From: an uncultured Lachnospiraceae bacterium
GTDB lineage: Bacteria > Bacillota > Clostridia > Lachnospirales > Lachnospiraceae
DNA: 64,000 nucleotides
Assembly (NCBI GenBank): GCA_910584685.1
Contig: CAJUAO010000009.1
Coordinates: 62,001 to 126,000, forward strand
Direction of reading: 5' to 3'
The notes below the pieces were generated by a model. The model saw only the letters and a list, made by a program, of their open reading frames with translations. It made no database searches and had not been told where the DNA came from. Made by a program: the position numbers and the translations under genes. Shown here in pieces: positions 17,650 through 26,081 of the stretch. Numbering within the stretch: position 1 is the first letter of the stretch; each line of letters opens with the position of its first letter.

Positions 17650-19041
17650 TTATCCTAAAGCTATACCAAGGTCTCTTTCCGACTCTTCTATAACACTCTT
17701 AAGCTCATCTTCCGTGATAACGGTAACACGGCCCGACTCATATTCCTTATCTACCCATTCCTTTACCCTTACAACAACAGGATGCTGCTTATCTACCTTT
17801 TTATCCTCATTAAGCTTAAAATATGTGTTAATCCAATGGGCAATGCCTGCAAGGCCCGACGTATTTGAAACAGCCACAAGCACCGGTCTTTTCAGTATCT
17901 TTTCAGTATCAAATATATTATATATTTCCTCATTTTTCAACAGCCCATCAGCATGTATTCCTGCTCTTGTAACATTGAAATTTGCGCCTACAAACGGAGT
18001 TCGGGAAGGTACCCTGTAGCCTATTTCCTTCTCGTAATACTCAGCCAGCTCGGTAATAACAGACGGCTCCATGCCGTCAAATGTACCCCTGAGCTGGGCA
18101 TATTCAAAAATCATTGCCTCAAGAGGAGTATTGCCTGTTCTCTCTCCTATTCCAAACAATGAACAGTTTACGCCGCACGCCCCATAAAGCCACGCTGTTG
18201 TAGAATTTGTCACTGCCTTATAAAAATCATTGTGACCGTGCCACTCTATATTTTCACTTGGAACACCTGCATGTGTCTTAAGTCCGTATATAATACCCTG
18301 AACAGAACGTGGAATAACTGCTCCAGAAAAATTAACGCCGTATCCCATTGTGTCGCATGCCCTAATCTTTACAGGTATCTTATACTGCTCCTGAAGCTTC
18401 ATCAGCTCAAGACAGAAAGGAATTACAAATCCGTATATATCTGCTCTTGTTATATCCTCCAAATGACATCTTGGACTTATTCCAGTCTCAAGACATTCCT
18501 TTACAACGCTTAAATAATGCTCCATACATTCTTTTCTTGTCATTTTAAGCTTATAAAAAATATGATAATCAGAACAGCTTACAAGAATACCCGTTTCCTT
18601 CATGCCTATTTCCTTTACAAGCTCAAAATCCTTCCTGCTTGCGCGTATCCAGCTTGTCACCTCAGGGAATTCATATCCTCTTTCCATGCATTTGTAAACT
18701 GCATCCCTGTCTTTTTTGCTGTAGAGGAAAAACTCACACTGGCGTATCTTTCCGTTTACACCTCCTAATCTATGAAAATAATCATATATGGTAACTATCT
18801 GCTCCGTAGAATATGGAGCTCTTGACTGCTGTCCATCCCTGAATGTAGTATCTGTAATCCATATGTCATTTGGCATATCATGGGGTACAATACGGTCATT
18901 AAAGGCTATTTTAGGCACCTCGTCATATGGGAACATATTTCTGAAGACATTCGGCTCCTCTACCTCTACCAGCTTATAAAAATGCTCCTCAAGCTCCAGC
19001 AAATTCTTGTGATTATTATATCTAACCTGTCTTTCCTCCAT
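17650..19041 (-). CDS. HMGL-like acyltransferase, probable Re-citrate synthase
   Basis: 463 residues from the ATG at 19041, preceded by AGGAGG; an upstream open extension to 19104 overlaps the promoter and is rejected. TIM-barrel signatures of the homocitrate/isopropylmalate synthase family: DTTFRDGQQSR at the start of the barrel, HLEDITRAD, EWHGHNDFY and NCSLFGIGERTGN. No C-terminal leucine-regulatory domain is present. Clostridial proteins of this type act as Re-face citrate synthases, joining acetyl-CoA and oxaloacetate, and supply 2-oxoglutarate for glutamate. Homocitrate or isopropylmalate synthase cannot be excluded. The shared operator with gdhA supports the glutamate link. Confidence 0.72.
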   Translation of the reverse strand: MEERQVRYNNHKNLLELEEHFYKLVEVEEPNVFRNMFPYDEVPKIAFNDRIVPHDMPNDIWITDTTFRDGQQSRAPYSTEQIVTIYDYFHRLGGVNGKIRQCEFFLYSKKDRDAVYKCMERGYEFPEVTSWIRASRKDFELVKEIGMKETGILVSCSDYHIFYKLKMTRKECMEHYLSVVKECLETGISPRCHLEDITRADIYGFVIPFCLELMKLQEQYKIPVKIRACDTMGYGVNFSGAVIPRSVQGIIYGLKTHAGVPSENIEWHGHNDFYKAVTNSTTAWLYGACGVNCSLFGIGERTGNTPLEAMIFEYAQLRGTFDGMEPSVITELAEYYEKEIGYRVPSRTPFVGANFNVTRAGIHADGLLKNEEIYNIFDTEKILKRPVLVAVSNTSGLAGIAHWINTYFKLNEDKKVDKQHPVVVRVKEWVDKEYESGRVTVITEDELKSVIEESERDLGIALG

Positions 19042-19084
19042 CTTCTCATTCCTCCTGCTGTTTTCATGTGGTGTGATTTGCACA

Positions 19085-19104
19085 CATTGTATACAATTAT
19101 ACAA
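19085..19104. promoter_or_regulatory. Operator O1 (CATTGTATACAATTATACAA)
   Basis: Contains the perfect palindrome ATTGTATACAAT and overlaps the -10 and start point of the synthase promoter. The identical 20-mer is at 50939-50958 before gdhA. The likely ligand is the FCD regulator at 16963-17628. Confidence 0.65.
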
Positions 19105-19124
19105 GTATGTACTTTTAAAGTCAA
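19096..19124 (-). promoter_or_regulatory. Promoter of the Re-citrate-synthase-like gene and gntR
   Basis: Minus strand -35 TTGACT (19124-19119), 17-bp spacer, -10 TATAAT (19101-19096), 55 bp before the ATG. Confidence 0.8.
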
Positions 19125-19172
19125 TAGCTTATTTTGTATATAAAAATAAAATCCAAACAATAATTTATATTC

Positions 19173-19201
19173 TTGAAAAACTGACTGAAATAGCTTATAC
19201 T
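19173..19201 (+). promoter_or_regulatory. arcC promoter
   Basis: -35 TTGAAA (19173-19178), 17-bp spacer, -10 TATACT (19196-19201), about 90 bp before the ATG. Confidence 0.6.
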
Positions 19202-19290
19202 TATTCTATTATAAAAGCTTAGCCGAATTTATGGCTGTATTAAAGGAGTTTCTTATAGTATAAAAATTTTTTTGAAAGGAATTAAAATAT

Positions 19291-20223
19291 ATGGCAAACA
19301 ACAAGATAGTCGTTGCTCTCGGGCGTAATGCTTTCGGCACTACCCTTCCGCAGCAGCAGAAAAAAATTAAAATTGCAGCAGGCGCCATTGGAGATTTAGT
19401 TGAAGCAAAGTATGAAATTGTTATTACTCACAGCAATGGTCCGCAGATTGGTATGATTCAGACAGCCATGACAGAGTTTTCAAGACTTGACCCTAACTAT
19501 ACGGTAGCTCCTATGTCCGTATGCGGCGCCATGAGCCAGGGCTATATAGGCTATGACCTGCAAAACGCCGTAAGAAGCGAGCTGTTAAGCAGAGGTATAT
19601 ATAAGCCTGTCTCTACAGTTATAACACAGGTTCGTGTCGACCCCTTTGACCCGGCATTCCACAATCCGTCAAAAATTATCGGACGGTATATGACTAAAGA
19701 GGAAGCTGATATGGAGGAGAAAAAGGGAAATTATGTAGTGTACGAGGAAGGACGGGGCTACAGGCGTATAATAGCCTCTCCCCAGCCTATAGATATATAT
19801 GAGATAGACGCCATAAGAGCGCTTGTAGATGCAGGTCAGATAGTTATTGCCGCAGGCGGCGGTGGTATTCCTGTACTTGACCAGAGAACAGAGCTTAAGG
19901 GCGCCAGCGCCATAATTGAAAAGGATTATACAGCTGCAAAGCTTGCCGATATGCTGGATGCCTCAACTCTTCTTATTCTTACGGCAGGAGACAACATAAT
20001 ATTAAATAAAGACACTGATAAGCAACAGGTTCTCGGCTCCCTTTCCGTAGCTGAGGCTGCTAAGCTTGTAGAGGATAACCTCCTTGACCCGCTTACTACC
20101 CTTCCAAAAATAAAGGCCTCCCTTAACTTTGTGGAAGCAGGTAAGGACAGGAGAGCAATTATTACAGAGCTTACTAAGGCTAAGGCCGGCGTATTCGGAA
20201 AGACAGGTACGATTATTTCTTAA
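19291..20223 (+). CDS. arcC: Carbamate kinase
   Basis: 310 residues, amino-acid-kinase fold. VVALGRNAFG at the N-terminus, THSNGPQIG, IAAGGGGIPV and LTAGDNIILN are the family blocks. It interconverts carbamoyl phosphate plus ADP with carbamate plus ATP in the cytosol. Usual partners (arginine deiminase, ornithine or other transcarbamoylase) are absent nearby; the gene stands alone, divergent from the citrate-synthase-like gene and closed by its own terminator. Its pathway here is therefore unknown. Confidence 0.94.
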   Translation: MANNKIVVALGRNAFGTTLPQQQKKIKIAAGAIGDLVEAKYEIVITHSNGPQIGMIQTAMTEFSRLDPNYTVAPMSVCGAMSQGYIGYDLQNAVRSELLSRGIYKPVSTVITQVRVDPFDPAFHNPSKIIGRYMTKEEADMEEKKGNYVVYEEGRGYRRIIASPQPIDIYEIDAIRALVDAGQIVIAAGGGGIPVLDQRTELKGASAIIEKDYTAAKLADMLDASTLLILTAGDNIILNKDTDKQQVLGSLSVAEAAKLVEDNLLDPLTTLPKIKASLNFVEAGKDRRAIITELTKAKAGVFGKTGTIIS

Positions 20224-20256
20224 AAAAAGTCTCGGTTTTATCCGAGACTTTTTTAT
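20222..20256 (+). terminator. arcC terminator
   Basis: AAAAAAAGTCTCGG-TTTTAT-CCGAGACTTTTTT: a perfect hairpin with T-run that begins at the arcC stop codon. Confidence 0.9.
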
Positions 20257-20260
20257 ATAA

Positions 20261-20350
20261 TAGGAAACTTCGTCATGCAAGCTTCGTCATGCAAGCCACA
20301 AGTTTGGCAGAGCCAAACTTGCAAGTGTCGTCTAAAGCCGACACTTTTTT
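20261..20350 (+). repeat. Terminator-associated repeat, family T, copy D
   Basis: TAGGAAACTTCGTCATGCAAGC with an internal duplication of CTTCGTCATGCAAGC, then hairpin AAGTTTGGCAGAGCCAAACTT, then AAGTGTCG...CGACACTTTTTT. It ends inside the last codon of the convergent carboxypeptidase gene. Confidence 0.75.
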
Positions 20351-21587
20351 ATCTCCTCCGCCTTGTTTTTATTATGTCTATTTCCTTTTCCTCTGTCCTG
20401 CCTTTAGTTTTTGTTCTGCTTTTCCTTCTTCTTTTCTTATTCCTTTGGACACTTATAATAAAATAATAAATCACTGCCACTAAAACAACTACAAGCAAAA
20501 CCTTTACTCCTACAGGAAATGAGCTTCCTCCCCCGTTATCCTTTTCCTCCGCTTTTTTTGTTGTCTCAGCCTTTATATTATCCTTTGAATTGTTTGATAC
20601 CTGAAACTGGGCATCGCTTTCGCTTTCCTTTTCCTTTAAAGCTGTATACGCATTATCAAGCTTTTCAATATATTGAGCGTTAAGCTTTTCGTGAAGATAG
20701 TCGCATATAAGCTTTGTATCCGTATATGCTCCTACGGAATTTGTATCCTTCATAATAACAATCATAACAGTTCTGTTATTTATATTATGGAACGTAACAA
20801 GAGTTCCTCCCGCCTGGTCGGTAAAGCCTGTCTTTCCTCCCAGACAATCCCCGTCATAGTAGGCAGTGCCCTGCTGTATCATTCTGTTTGAGTTAAGCCA
20901 GTATCTTGTCTCATTACACATGGCCGTGGGCGGTATTTCTGCCCTTACTGTAGAAATAAGGGTTCTGAACTGTTCAAGATTCATATACGCGTTTCTTGCA
21001 ATAACCGCCATATCATATGGACATGTATAATGGTTTTCATCATGAAGACCATGAGCATTTGTAAAATTCGTATTTATACAGCCTAATGCCTTTGCCTTTT
21101 CCGTCATCATCCAGGCAAAGGAATCCATTGTTCCCGCCACTGTTTCTGCCAGACCATTTGCTATGTCGTTTCCCGATATAAGCATAAGACCGTAAAGACA
21201 CTGCTCCACCGTTATCTGCTCTCCCTCATTTAAATATCCTGCGCTGCTGCCCGGCTCTATAGAAAACACTGCATCATGGGAAAATGTTACAATATCCTCA
21301 TATTTTAAATTTTCTAAGGAAAGCGTTGCCGTCATTATTTTTGTAATGCTTGCAGGATAGTACTTTGTATATATATTTTTTTCATACAGGGTATATCCTG
21401 TGTTTACATCTACCACAATGGCGCCCTCTGCTACAATTTCCGGCATGCCTTCTACTATAAGGGCTTCGCTTTCATTGCCATCCTTATTTACCTTTATGCT
21501 TTCTTCACCATATGATACAGATGCTATTCCCAATATAATTATACCGGCTGTCACAAACGATATTATATTCCTTATTCCTCTTTTCAT
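20349..21587 (-). CDS. D-alanyl-D-alanine carboxypeptidase (DacF/PBP5-like)
   Basis: 412 residues. A signal peptide lies at about 1-27. The penicillin-binding motifs are all present: SITK (nucleophile serine), SGN in LISGNDIAN, and KTG in LGGKTGFTD. A low-complexity linker of about 60 residues leads to one C-terminal membrane helix (about 362-385) and a very basic tail, so the enzyme faces outward and is anchored at its C-terminus. It trims the terminal D-alanine from peptidoglycan peptides. Its start shares one base with the eda stop (TAATG), a coupling that is odd metabolically. Confidence 0.92.
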   Translation of the reverse strand: MKRGIRNIISFVTAGIIILGIASVSYGEESIKVNKDGNESEALIVEGMPEIVAEGAIVVDVNTGYTLYEKNIYTKYYPASITKIMTATLSLENLKYEDIVTFSHDAVFSIEPGSSAGYLNEGEQITVEQCLYGLMLISGNDIANGLAETVAGTMDSFAWMMTEKAKALGCINTNFTNAHGLHDENHYTCPYDMAVIARNAYMNLEQFRTLISTVRAEIPPTAMCNETRYWLNSNRMIQQGTAYYDGDCLGGKTGFTDQAGGTLVTFHNINNRTVMIVIMKDTNSVGAYTDTKLICDYLHEKLNAQYIEKLDNAYTALKEKESESDAQFQVSNNSKDNIKAETTKKAEEKDNGGGSSFPVGVKVLLVVVLVAVIYYFIISVQRNKKRRRKSRTKTKGRTEEKEIDIIKTRRRR

Positions 21588-22219
21588 TATTTATTTACTT
21601 CCCTCACAAATTCTCTTGCCTTATCCTCCACCAGCTTATAATCGCCGTTCTTTGCGCCTCTTGTAAGGCTGCTTCCTGTTCCTACTGCTACAGCTCCCGC
21701 CTTAAGCCATTCGCATACATTATCAGTATCCACCCCTCCTGTGGGCATAAAGGACGCCTGCGGCAAAGGTCCTGTAAATGCGCTGATAATAGAAGACGAA
21801 TATGCATTGCCCGGAAATATCTTTAATATATCCGCTCCAAGCTCTAATGCCTCCACAGCCTCCTTTACCGTCATAATGCCCGGTATCACTGCTATCTTAT
21901 ATCTGTTGCACAGTCTGATTGTTTCTTCGCTAAGCATAGGACTTACTACAAATTCTCCCCCTGCCAGTATAACCATGCGCGCCGTCTGGGAATCAAGAAC
22001 AGTTCCTGCGCCTATAACTACGTCGGTATCCTTATATTTTTCACTTAATTCCCTTATAATATCAAGGGCCCCAGGCACTGTCATAGTAACCTCTATCAGC
22101 TTTATTCCTCCCTTTGTTACTGCGTCTGCTATATCTAAGCCCTGCTCCTTACTCTCCGCCCTTACAACTGCTACAAGCTTTTCCATTTTTATCTTTTTTA
22201 TTACGTCAGCTCTGTCCAC
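21587..22219 (-). CDS. eda: 2-keto-3-deoxy-6-phosphogluconate / 4-hydroxy-2-oxoglutarate aldolase
   Basis: 210 residues, class I aldolase of the KDPG/KHG family. Blocks: the N-terminal VVRAESKEQ, IEVTMTVPGA, VIGAGTVLD, and LKIFPGNA carrying the Schiff-base lysine. It splits KDPG to pyruvate and glyceraldehyde 3-phosphate, as in uronate breakdown. The partner kinase or dehydratase genes are not in the window, so the exact substrate is open. It is 2 bp downstream of the sensor gene and coupled to the carboxypeptidase. Confidence 0.9.
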   Translation of the reverse strand: MDRADVIKKIKMEKLVAVVRAESKEQGLDIADAVTKGGIKLIEVTMTVPGALDIIRELSEKYKDTDVVIGAGTVLDSQTARMVILAGGEFVVSPMLSEETIRLCNRYKIAVIPGIMTVKEAVEALELGADILKIFPGNAYSSSIISAFTGPLPQASFMPTGGVDTDNVCEWLKAGAVAVGTGSSLTRGAKNGDYKLVEDKAREFVREVNK

Positions 22220-22221
22220 CT

Positions 22222-23478
22222 TTATTCCTCCGTTTCTATAAATCCTATTATCTTAATAATTTTTCCCTTTTTCTCACATATTGGGAACAATTTAAAGCAG
22301 CATTTTACAGGATTATTATCCTTATCGCATACTCTTGCGGTAAACTCTGTCCCTATATTATTGTCTATCAGTTCTTTATAATTATTAATAAATATTTCCC
22401 TGTCCTCCGGATAAAAATAATTTATCACCTTTTCCTTTATATCGCTTTTTGGAAGGGTATATCCGAACAGCTTTTCCCATTTTTCATTGCAATACATTGT
22501 ATCCTTGACTATACTATAATCCACCATAATAATATCAGCATACTTTGAAGCTATATAATATCTTTCCAGATTCATTTTCTCCCTGTTTTTTCTGCTGATA
22601 ATAGTATAAACAAAATATACTATCAGCACCAGAAGAATAAATCCAAGCTCTACGCCAAGTATGACCACATCAGTCTCCATATCTGACACGCTTGCCTCCA
22701 CGGAAGCTGACAAAATAATGCTTACAACATACCAACCGTTTATATTAAGCTTTTCATATCCTATATATCTGCTTTTGCCCTCAATCTGACTGCTTATTAT
22801 TCCTGCATTTCTTGAACGCATTCCGCTTATAAGGCTGTCGGAATATTCCTTTCCCGGAAGCAGCTCGTTTATCCTGCTTACTGATGATAAATTTTTTGTC
22901 TTTGATATAAGGGTTCCGTCTTTTTTTACAACAAAGCACTTTCCGTTCTGCTCTAAAGAGGGAATACCTATTGTGCGATAGAAGGTATCAGAATTCATTT
23001 TTGCAACCAATACTGCTTTTATTTCTCCGCTGTCTGAATAAACCGGCGTAGCCAGTACTATATCCGTAACGTTTCCTTCTTTCGTTTCCTCCGCTATTAC
23101 ATTTTTACCCTTAAGGGCATTTTTGTAATATTCCTTATCCCTAAATGTATCGTCACCCTCCTGCACCAGCTCAAAAAGGCTCAGACCGGAGCTTTCCTTC
23201 TGATTTTCAAGCATTTTCTGTAATATATCGTTTCCGTCTTCATGGCTGTCAAGAGTCGTAATAAACTGTGAAATCATTTTCATGGTATTTATCTGCTCGT
23301 CAAGCTTAATATTAATACACTCTGCCGCCTCATTTAATATGTTGTTCACATGAGCCTGCGTCTGTATTGACAGGCTATACCTTACGTTATTTACGTATGC
23401 GGCAAATGCCCCGATATTTACCACAATCACTATCAATATAAGTACAATCGTAATATAGTTATCCTTAAATCTTTTCAT
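22222..23478 (-). CDS. Membrane sensor with extracellular Cache domain and PAS domain, no output domain
   Basis: 418 residues. Membrane helix at about 8-29, an extracellular dCache-like domain (about 35-265, with the FRDKEYYKNAL and DIVLATPVYSDSGE segments), a second membrane helix (about 272-294), then one cytosolic PAS domain (about 305-418, with NEKWEKLFGY and FYPEDREIF). The protein ends right after the PAS domain. Relatives usually continue into GGDEF, histidine kinase or methyl-accepting modules; none follows here in any frame, because the next gene downstream is eda. AAGGAAG precedes the ATG. Confidence 0.8.
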   Translation of the reverse strand: MKRFKDNYITIVLILIVIVVNIGAFAAYVNNVRYSLSIQTQAHVNNILNEAAECINIKLDEQINTMKMISQFITTLDSHEDGNDILQKMLENQKESSGLSLFELVQEGDDTFRDKEYYKNALKGKNVIAEETKEGNVTDIVLATPVYSDSGEIKAVLVAKMNSDTFYRTIGIPSLEQNGKCFVVKKDGTLISKTKNLSSVSRINELLPGKEYSDSLISGMRSRNAGIISSQIEGKSRYIGYEKLNINGWYVVSIILSASVEASVSDMETDVVILGVELGFILLVLIVYFVYTIISRKNREKMNLERYYIASKYADIIMVDYSIVKDTMYCNEKWEKLFGYTLPKSDIKEKVINYFYPEDREIFINNYKELIDNNIGTEFTARVCDKDNNPVKCCFKLFPICEKKGKIIKIIGFIETEE

Positions 23479-23494
23479 TGCCGCTTCCTTTCCC

Positions 23495-24583
23495 TTATGT
23501 TGTCTGAAAAAAAATCACTCCGCCTCCTGCAATATAATCTCCGTCATATAAAACAAGGGACTGACCCGGCGTAACTGCCCTAACCGGCTCCAAAAATATA
23601 CATTCTATGGTATCATCATTAATATACCGTACCTTACATTTTGTTCCTTTATGATTGTACCGTATTTTTCCCATATATATTTTGTCCTCGCAAAAGCGCT
23701 CCTCGCTCATATGATTAAGCCTGGCTGCCGTAAGCCTGTCCGTATATACGTCACCGTCTTTCCCTATAACTACACGGTTTGTCCCAGACTCTATGGCTGT
23801 AACAAACACAGGATATCCCATAGCCAGATTTAAACCCTTTCTCTGACCTACTGTATAATGAATAATTCCCTTATGCCTGCCTATAACATTACCGCTTGTA
23901 TCGACAAAATCTCCCTCCGGCACAGGCCTGTCAATGCTTTTTTCAATAAATCCGGCGTAATCCTTATCAGGCACAAAGCATATCTCCATACTGTCAGGCT
24001 TTGACGCTACATTTAAGCCTATTTTTTCTGCAATACCTCTTATCTCCTCCTTTGTATATTCACCTACTGGCATAATAGTATGCTTTAGCTGCTCCTGGGT
24101 AAGGCTGTACAGCGCATACGTCTGGTCCTTTTTATCTGTTACAGACCTTTTTACTGCATATCTGCCATTTTGAAGCCTTTCTATTCTGCTGTAATGCCCC
24201 GTGGCAATATAGTCTGCTCCTATATCAAGGCTTCTTTTAAGCATTGCCTCCCACTTTACCTTACGGTTGCAAACTATGCATGGATTAGGAGTTCTTCCTG
24301 CCATATATTCATTTATAAAATCATCTATAACATGTTTCTTAAAAACATCCTTAAAATTCATTACGTAGTATGGTATACCAAGCTTTACTGCCACCCTTCC
24401 TGCATCCTCCACTGCTGATAAACCGCAGCAGCCTCCTTCTGTTTCAGGCAGACAGCTATCCTTCCGCTGCCATATCTCCATAGTTACTCCTATAACGTCA
24501 TAGCCCTGCTGCTGCAAAAGATACGCTGCAACGGAGGAGTCTACTCCGCCGGACATGCCTACTACCACCTTTTTATTGTCCAT
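23495..24583 (-). CDS. mnmA: tRNA-specific 2-thiouridylase
   Basis: 362 residues. PP-loop GMSGGVDSSVAAY at the N-terminus for ATP. The catalytic cysteines are probably the one in NPCIVCNRKVKW and the one in SMEICFVPD. It thiolates U34 of Lys, Glu and Gln tRNAs in the cytosol. The sulphur comes from a cysteine desulfurase; one is encoded just upstream at 24847-25986, an arrangement common in Firmicutes. Confidence 0.96.
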   Translation of the reverse strand: MDNKKVVVGMSGGVDSSVAAYLLQQQGYDVIGVTMEIWQRKDSCLPETEGGCCGLSAVEDAGRVAVKLGIPYYVMNFKDVFKKHVIDDFINEYMAGRTPNPCIVCNRKVKWEAMLKRSLDIGADYIATGHYSRIERLQNGRYAVKRSVTDKKDQTYALYSLTQEQLKHTIMPVGEYTKEEIRGIAEKIGLNVASKPDSMEICFVPDKDYAGFIEKSIDRPVPEGDFVDTSGNVIGRHKGIIHYTVGQRKGLNLAMGYPVFVTAIESGTNRVVIGKDGDVYTDRLTAARLNHMSEERFCEDKIYMGKIRYNHKGTKCKVRYINDDTIECIFLEPVRAVTPGQSLVLYDGDYIAGGGVIFFQTT

Positions 24584-24755
24584 TTATAATTATGCCTTTC
24601 AACATATGTTCATATTATATTTAGTAAAAATTTTCAATATTTATTTTACCAAAAAGAAATATATAATTCAACATTAAATACCTTATTTCTACTTCTTTAT
24701 GTCATATCCCTGTTTTTTATATTTTAAAAGCAAAATACAAAAGGGTCATACCCTG

Positions 24756-24780
24756 AAAAAGGCTGCCCTTCAGCCTTTTT
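24756..24780. terminator. Hairpin terminator after the cysteine desulfurase gene
   Basis: AAAAAGGCTG-CCCTT-CAGCCTTTTT, symmetric, so usable in both directions. A further outer pairing, AAGGGTCAT with ATGACCTT, surrounds it. The rest of the 263-bp gap is AT-rich and held nothing else recognisable. Confidence 0.75.
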
Positions 24781-24846
24781 CTCAGACAAATGACCTTAAC
24801 AAAACATAATTTGCAGTTTTTATATAATTTCTTAATATGCAATATT

Positions 24847-25986
24847 TTATGCCTTTTCCCTCAGTTTTTTTATTTCTTCCTTAAGCACGTTTATGGTATA
24901 ATCTATTTCCTCCTTTGTATTGTCCTCTGATAATGTAATTCTTATTGAATTTCCTGCCTCCGCCTCACTTAAGCCGGCAGCTAACAGAACGTGTGAGGGA
25001 TTTGTGTTGTTCTGGGTGCATGCTGAGCCTGTGGATACGCATATTCCTTTTAAGTCAAGCATAACCATAAGCACGGCTCCGTCTACACCTTTTATGCTTA
25101 TATTAATGTTATTAGGCAGACGGTAGACAGGATGTCCGTTAAGCCTTATTCCTCCTATTTCTCTCATTACCCTGTTAATAAAGTAATCCCTTAAGCCTGT
25201 GACATACTTTACGTTTCTTCTCATATTCTCATGGGCCTTTGTGGCGGCCGCTACCATCCCTGCTACTCCCGGCACGTTTCCTGTTCCTGCCCTGAGACCT
25301 TTTTCCTGTGAGCCGCCGTCCATAAAGGGATGTATCTTTATTCCGTCTCTTACATACATAAAGCCTACTCCCTTTGGTCCGTGAAATTTATGGCTGCTGG
25401 CGCTTAATATGTCTATGTTCATATGCTTTACATCTATTGGAATATGACAAAATGACTGCACCGCATCGGTGTGGAACAGCACGCCGGACTTTCTTGCTAT
25501 CTCTCCAATCTTTGCTATCGGCTCTATAGTTCCTATCTCATTATTTGCATGCATAACGGATATAAGCACAGTCTCATTGCTTATAGCGTTTATAAGCTCA
25601 TTAAGCCGTATTCTGCCGTTTCTGTCCACTCCAAGATACGTTACCCTGAAGCCCTCCCTCTCCATAGCCTGACAGCTATGAAGTATTGCATGATGCTCTA
25701 TTCCCGTGGTAATAATATGTCTTCCCCTTCCCTTAAAGGTTTTGGGTATCTGCTTTATGGCAAAATTATCGCTCTCCGTACCTCCCGACGTATAATATAT
25801 TTCCTCCGGACTGCAGTTTATTATTCTGGAAAGCTTTTTTCTGCCCTCATCCATTATCTCCTTTCCCATATTTCCAAATTCATATGCGCTTGAGGGATTT
25901 CCGTATTTTTCATTCATATATGGCGTCATTGCTTTTATTGCCTCATCACATGTCTTTGTGGTTGCGGCATTGTCAAGATATATCAT
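24847..25986 (-). CDS. Cysteine desulfurase (NifS/IscS type)
   Basis: 379 residues, PLP enzyme of the class V aminotransferase fold. SSHKFHGPKG carries the cofactor lysine and STGSACTQNN the catalytic cysteine on a short loop; MIYLDNAATT is the typical start. It removes sulphur from cysteine for tRNA thiolation or Fe-S assembly; the downstream mnmA suggests tRNA thiolation. AAAGGAGG is about 12 bp before the ATG. Confidence 0.94.
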   Translation of the reverse strand: MIYLDNAATTKTCDEAIKAMTPYMNEKYGNPSSAYEFGNMGKEIMDEGRKKLSRIINCSPEEIYYTSGGTESDNFAIKQIPKTFKGRGRHIITTGIEHHAILHSCQAMEREGFRVTYLGVDRNGRIRLNELINAISNETVLISVMHANNEIGTIEPIAKIGEIARKSGVLFHTDAVQSFCHIPIDVKHMNIDILSASSHKFHGPKGVGFMYVRDGIKIHPFMDGGSQEKGLRAGTGNVPGVAGMVAAATKAHENMRRNVKYVTGLRDYFINRVMREIGGIRLNGHPVYRLPNNINISIKGVDGAVLMVMLDLKGICVSTGSACTQNNTNPSHVLLAAGLSEAEAGNSIRITLSEDNTKEEIDYTINVLKEEIKKLREKA

Positions 25987-26081
25987 TTTTCCATTTAACC
26001 TCCTTTAAGCTCTCTGTAATACCGTGTATTTTTTTCAAATAACACGAATATACATATATAAATAATAATCAGGTGACACTT

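Noticed and set aside
19042..19104. N-terminal extension of the Re-citrate-synthase-like protein
   Set aside because: It would start inside the -10 and operator region, before the predicted transcript start, and lacks a ribosome binding site.
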